A stretch of 44,596 nt of DNA from Chara braunii (Eukaryota > Streptophyta > Charophyceae > Charales > Characeae), in assembly GCA_003427395.1 (NCBI GenBank), contig BFEA01000649.1, positions 355,462-400,057 of the forward strand, given 5' to 3'. The notes under the pieces were generated by a model, which saw only the letters and a list, made by a program, of their open reading frames with translations, ran no database searches and had not been told where the DNA came from. The translations under genes were made by a program, and so were the position numbers. Position 1 is the first letter of the stretch; each line of letters starts with the position of its first letter. Shown one piece after another: positions 42,146-44,596 of this stretch.

Positions 42146-43320
42146 TTAGCTCAGTTCTGATTCTTTCTTACAGGTTATGAGGAAATTGCTGATTTTCTGG
42201 ACCTTATCGTCTGGAACCTTGATCCTTTTCTCGTGGGAATCAATTTTAAAGCCAAAAAATTTATTAAATTGCGCGGGGACGAATTGACATTTGTTTGGGC
42301 TGAGAAAAAATCTTAGTTTGTGGAAGCTGCAGGTTATGAGAAAAGAATTCCACAAACATATGGCACGACTCTTGTGACATGACAAACTATCATCGATGTA
42401 TGAGAAGATGAATACTCCCCTTGCTCTGATTACTGCCATTACCTCCTGCATGATGGTTGTGAAGATCCAGGCTGAAGATATTCTGAAACACAATGTGTTG
42501 AAGTGGTATGTTTTTTCATTCCAACTGAAGGGTAGATACAGTTTTGACTCCTCACGGACTGGGACGTGATAGTAACCGTTCTTCACGTCAAAGGTGATTG
42601 CAAACTCTTGAATGCGAGATCCGTCCATAATTGCTACAGCATCATCTATTGATTCATAATGGAAGTCTGAAAATTTCACAAACAGATTAACATATCTAAG
42701 ATCAACGATGAATATCAACTTGCTGGAACTTTCAACCACAAAGACGGGATTCATTACCCTTGGCTTCCTGGTTTCGGAGATGACACCTTGATGCAGAAGG
42801 GTGGTTACGTTGGTCGAGACAAATTCAGCAAAATTAGGAGGGAGGTCATAGTTGGGGATAGAGATGGGTGTAGGTTCCTGAAGTTTCAAGATTTTCCTGA
42901 ATTTGGCCGCGTTTAGGACCGGCTTCACCATCATTCGTACTTCCTGGATCTTAGCGTGTTCGTTGTGCGAGGTTCCATTAAAACATAAGTTCACTCCGTT
43001 GGTTAACCAGTTCAGTACATTCCTAGACGACTTTCTCGAAGAAGATCTATAAGAAGTGCTCTCCAAGAGTCCGAGTGCAGGGAAAGAGAGCCAACAAAAA
43101 AGTGATCTGGATTTGCCAACCAAAGTGATCTATTCTGCAGTGCAGTCAATGCGTAAGTCAACTGAGCTGAGGACGGATTCGAGTTCAATGCTTGGAGGAT
43201 CTAGGAGTGCGGCTTCATTCTTTCCTATCACCCGACGAGCTGTTGCGCTTGTGATGATGATAATGCTTCCTTCAAGGGCTCCTGATCTTGGAATATTTGG
43301 TCGGATCGTGACCATAATAC
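42146..43320 (-). pseudogene. Reverse transcriptase of the DIRS-like element
   Basis: The 325-codon frame 43123-42146 plus an in-phase upstream piece (43320-43133, ending at a TAG) form the RT. Motifs are VMNPVFVVESSSKLIFIVDLRYVN, ITFDVKNGYYHVPV (motif A, catalytic Asp), YHFNTLCFRISSAWIFTTIMQ (motif B equivalent), FSYIDDSL (motif C, YIDD, about 42380-42400) and FFGFKIDSHEKRIKVP. This order and the FxWxxKTYxF signature fit DIRS-type RTs. Both YIDD aspartates are present. The frame opens at a non-ATG codon; the stop at 43130-43132 is one change from CAG. Confidence 0.85.
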
Positions 43321-43514
43321 CTGCAAAAGACAGACGGTTAAAGCGTATTTGAGAAACTGGTCTGCTGGCCAAAGTAATGATGGACCACCGCTAAGGGGCG
43401 TGGAAAGCTAAATAGCTAATCCTAAAGGTCCATGATTAAAAGCTGCTTGAAGATTGGTGATAGTATTGCAGCAATTTCAAGATTGGTTGACAAGCGTTTA
43501 CCGCTGTCACTTAC
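43321..43514 (-). other. Candidate spliceosomal intron in the DIRS-like element
   Basis: On the minus strand GTAAGT (43514-43509) is a strong donor, and GTCTGTCTTTTGCAG ending at 43321 is a strong acceptor with pyrimidine tract. Coding-like sequence lies on both sides and none inside. The reading phase does not join cleanly (two bases before, one needed), so this is tentative. Confidence 0.35.
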
Positions 43515-44310
43515 CCTCCTCTTGTTGCGGCTTTGTTCTCCTGATCATCTCATTCCCTGTTGATCTTGTCAAGTGCAAGCACAGAGGTCTCGAGCTCCAG
43601 ACTTTTCATCAGACTCTTGATCTCCTTCGGACACTTCTTGTCGCAGAGTTTCTTAGCCAGATTAGCGAGGGCATTTCTGAAAGCGTTGGCCTGTGGTTTG
43701 CCTCTATCGCTGTGCATAAAGTTCAACTCGATTTGCTTAACCCGAATTAGAATGGTAATGTGCCTTGACCATGGTGGCTGATCATAAATTAGGCGGAGTG
43801 CGGCAACTTCCTCGGCAGTTGCTTTGCATTTTTCACTGAGTGAAGCTATAGCCTTAGAAAAGATTTCTCTGCCCTGAGTGATGTCTGCTTGCTCCAGCCT
43901 AAATTTTAGATGGAGAAGTTGAATCTCGTCCTCAGATACTGAGATACTGAGGCTCCTTCTGGTCCTTAGATACTAAGGCTTCTTTCCTGCACCGAGAAAG
44001 GACTGTCTTCCCGTTGGCTGTTCGGGAAGTGAGTTGAGTGAGGCATTGGTGAGTTCTGGCGGGTAGGTTGTCCTGATGAGATGTGGTGCTGTTGGATAGA
44101 CGTTCCCGTTGCAAACCATTAAATAGGACAGCTTCTCAATGTTTTTCTCTTTGGGGTTAAGACAGACTTGCACCGTAGCCTGCACTATGATGAAGGATGG
44201 ATTTAGCAGGGCCATAAAGAATTCATTTCCGACTATCAAATTTGGTCCTCTGGATCTGATGGCGTGGTAGACTGCAATTTCCATGGTGACAGAGTCTCCT
44301 GAAACATTGG
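43515..44310 (-). pseudogene. Gag-like N-terminal protein of the DIRS-like element
   Basis: One frame runs from about 44310 to 43515 with only a TAG near 43974 and a TGA near 43550. It includes NVSGDSVTMEIAVYHAIRS, GPNLIVGNEFFMALLNP, then a charged helical part (EIQLLHLKFRLEQADITQGR, LSEKCKATAEEVAALRLIYD, ANLAKKLCDKKCPKEIKSLM). The second half has no ATG and is easily missed. GPNLIVGNEFF looks like the C-terminal GxDFL motif of retropepsins, but no DTG is visible, so I call it gag-like only. It is upstream of and on the same strand as the RT. Confidence 0.5.
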
Positions 44311-44596
44311 AGGTTTGAAAAGGTTTGAAAACAAGAAGTAATTTCTTTTAGTTCCGATTAATCTAAAATGTCTGCCACTTTTTTTTTTTGCGGGTATCGA
44401 GATAAGCTGCAATAAATAAATATAATCATATATGTATATATAAAAGAACCCTCCTCGTTCCCCCCTTTTTTTTTTTTCTTTTTTTTTTTTGCAGTTCTGC
44501 ATTCTGAGTGAATATTGGGGTTGGGGTAGAGGTCTCAAAGATCTTTTATTCTCTTTTTTTCCTCCTTCCTGCTTTTTTTTTTTTTTTTTTTTTTTT
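44311..44596. other. T-rich, AT-rich window end
   Basis: No coding signal. Several T runs occur (about 44381-44390, 44466-44490) and the window ends in poly(T). On the minus strand TTTCAG before GAGACTCTG (about 44299) could be a splice acceptor for the gag-like exon. Confidence 0.4.

Larger units (their letters stand above)
38882..44596 (-). mobile_element. DIRS-like tyrosine-recombinase retrotransposon with opposed recombinase gene
   Basis: Minus-strand order is gag-like region, RT, RNase H. The tyrosine recombinase lies on the plus strand, convergent with RT/RH. At the 3' end (low coordinates) a 247-bp repeat flanks a 602-bp unique segment, the B1-A2-B2 half of a split direct repeat as in PAT and kangaroo elements. 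The matching A1 copy would lie beyond the right edge of the window. In-frame stops in all genes show it is decayed. The RT/RNase H type and the YR together exclude LTR retrotransposons. Confidence 0.8.

Noticed and set aside
44000-44300. Retropepsin domain
   Set aside because: GPNLIVGNEFF resembles the C-terminal protease motif, but no DTG/DSG active site occurs upstream in the same frame.

Overview
This window is a gene-poor, repeat-rich piece of a eukaryotic nuclear genome. I see no intact host protein-coding gene. Almost everything recognisable is a decayed transposable element, separated by AT-rich or low-complexity DNA with long A/T runs, (CT)n, (TA)n and (TTA)n tracts, one 530-base N gap and a few single Ns. 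The best guess for the organism is a green-lineage species, most likely a charophyte-type alga with a large repetitive genome. The reasons are a Penelope-like element with an N-terminal GIY-YIG nuclease (a class reported from green algae, spike mosses and slime molds), a DIRS-like element with an inverted recombinase gene (an arrangement I associate with green-algal kangaroo elements), and a U6 snRNA copy with a plant-like 5' end. Species identity is inference.

Layout. 1-729: CGAACG-rich GC block, then AT-rich DNA. 730-4660: Penelope-like retroelement (coiled-coil ORF1, GIY-YIG nuclease, CxC linker, telomerase-like RT), followed by a second CGAACG block and a (TA)n tract. 4960-8470: no gene; a foldback, tRNA-like fragments and poly(A). 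8471-8866: TIR element with a TNA duplication. 8944-12015: LINE-1 (+), 5' truncated. 12015-13970: (CT)n tracts, a foldback, a tRNA-like fragment and the probable 3' UTR of LINE-2. 13973-17345: LINE-2 (-), interrupted at 16522-16926 by a near-perfect palindromic element. 17600-20130: LINE ORF1 (+) with a 557-bp internal tandem duplication. 20130-26000: unassigned sequence with 10-bp and about 38-bp tandem repeats, a remarkable run of perfect short hairpins, and Pol III B-box-like motifs. 26000-30726: LINE-3 (+). 31414-38240: LINE-4 (+), the most complete copy, with ORF1 and ORF2. 38243-38731: a second copy of the TIR element carrying a U6 snRNA insert. 38882-44596: DIRS-like tyrosine-recombinase retrotransposon, with gag-like region, RT and RNase H on the minus strand, the recombinase on the plus strand facing them, and a split direct repeat at its 3' end.

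How the parts relate. The four LINE copies and the free ORF1 belong to one L1-like family: DUF4283/zinc-knuckle-like ORF1, APE nuclease, RT with an unusual L-A-D-D motif C, and a C-terminal zinc-finger region. They probably supplied the machinery that retroposed the U6 RNA. Nearly all disabling changes are C-to-T or G-to-A (CAG to TAG, CGA to TGA, active-site GAY to AAY), as expected of ageing methylated repeats. No product is likely to be functional as written. Many plus-strand open frames begin at GTG or TTG, so the stated starts are only the edges of open frames.
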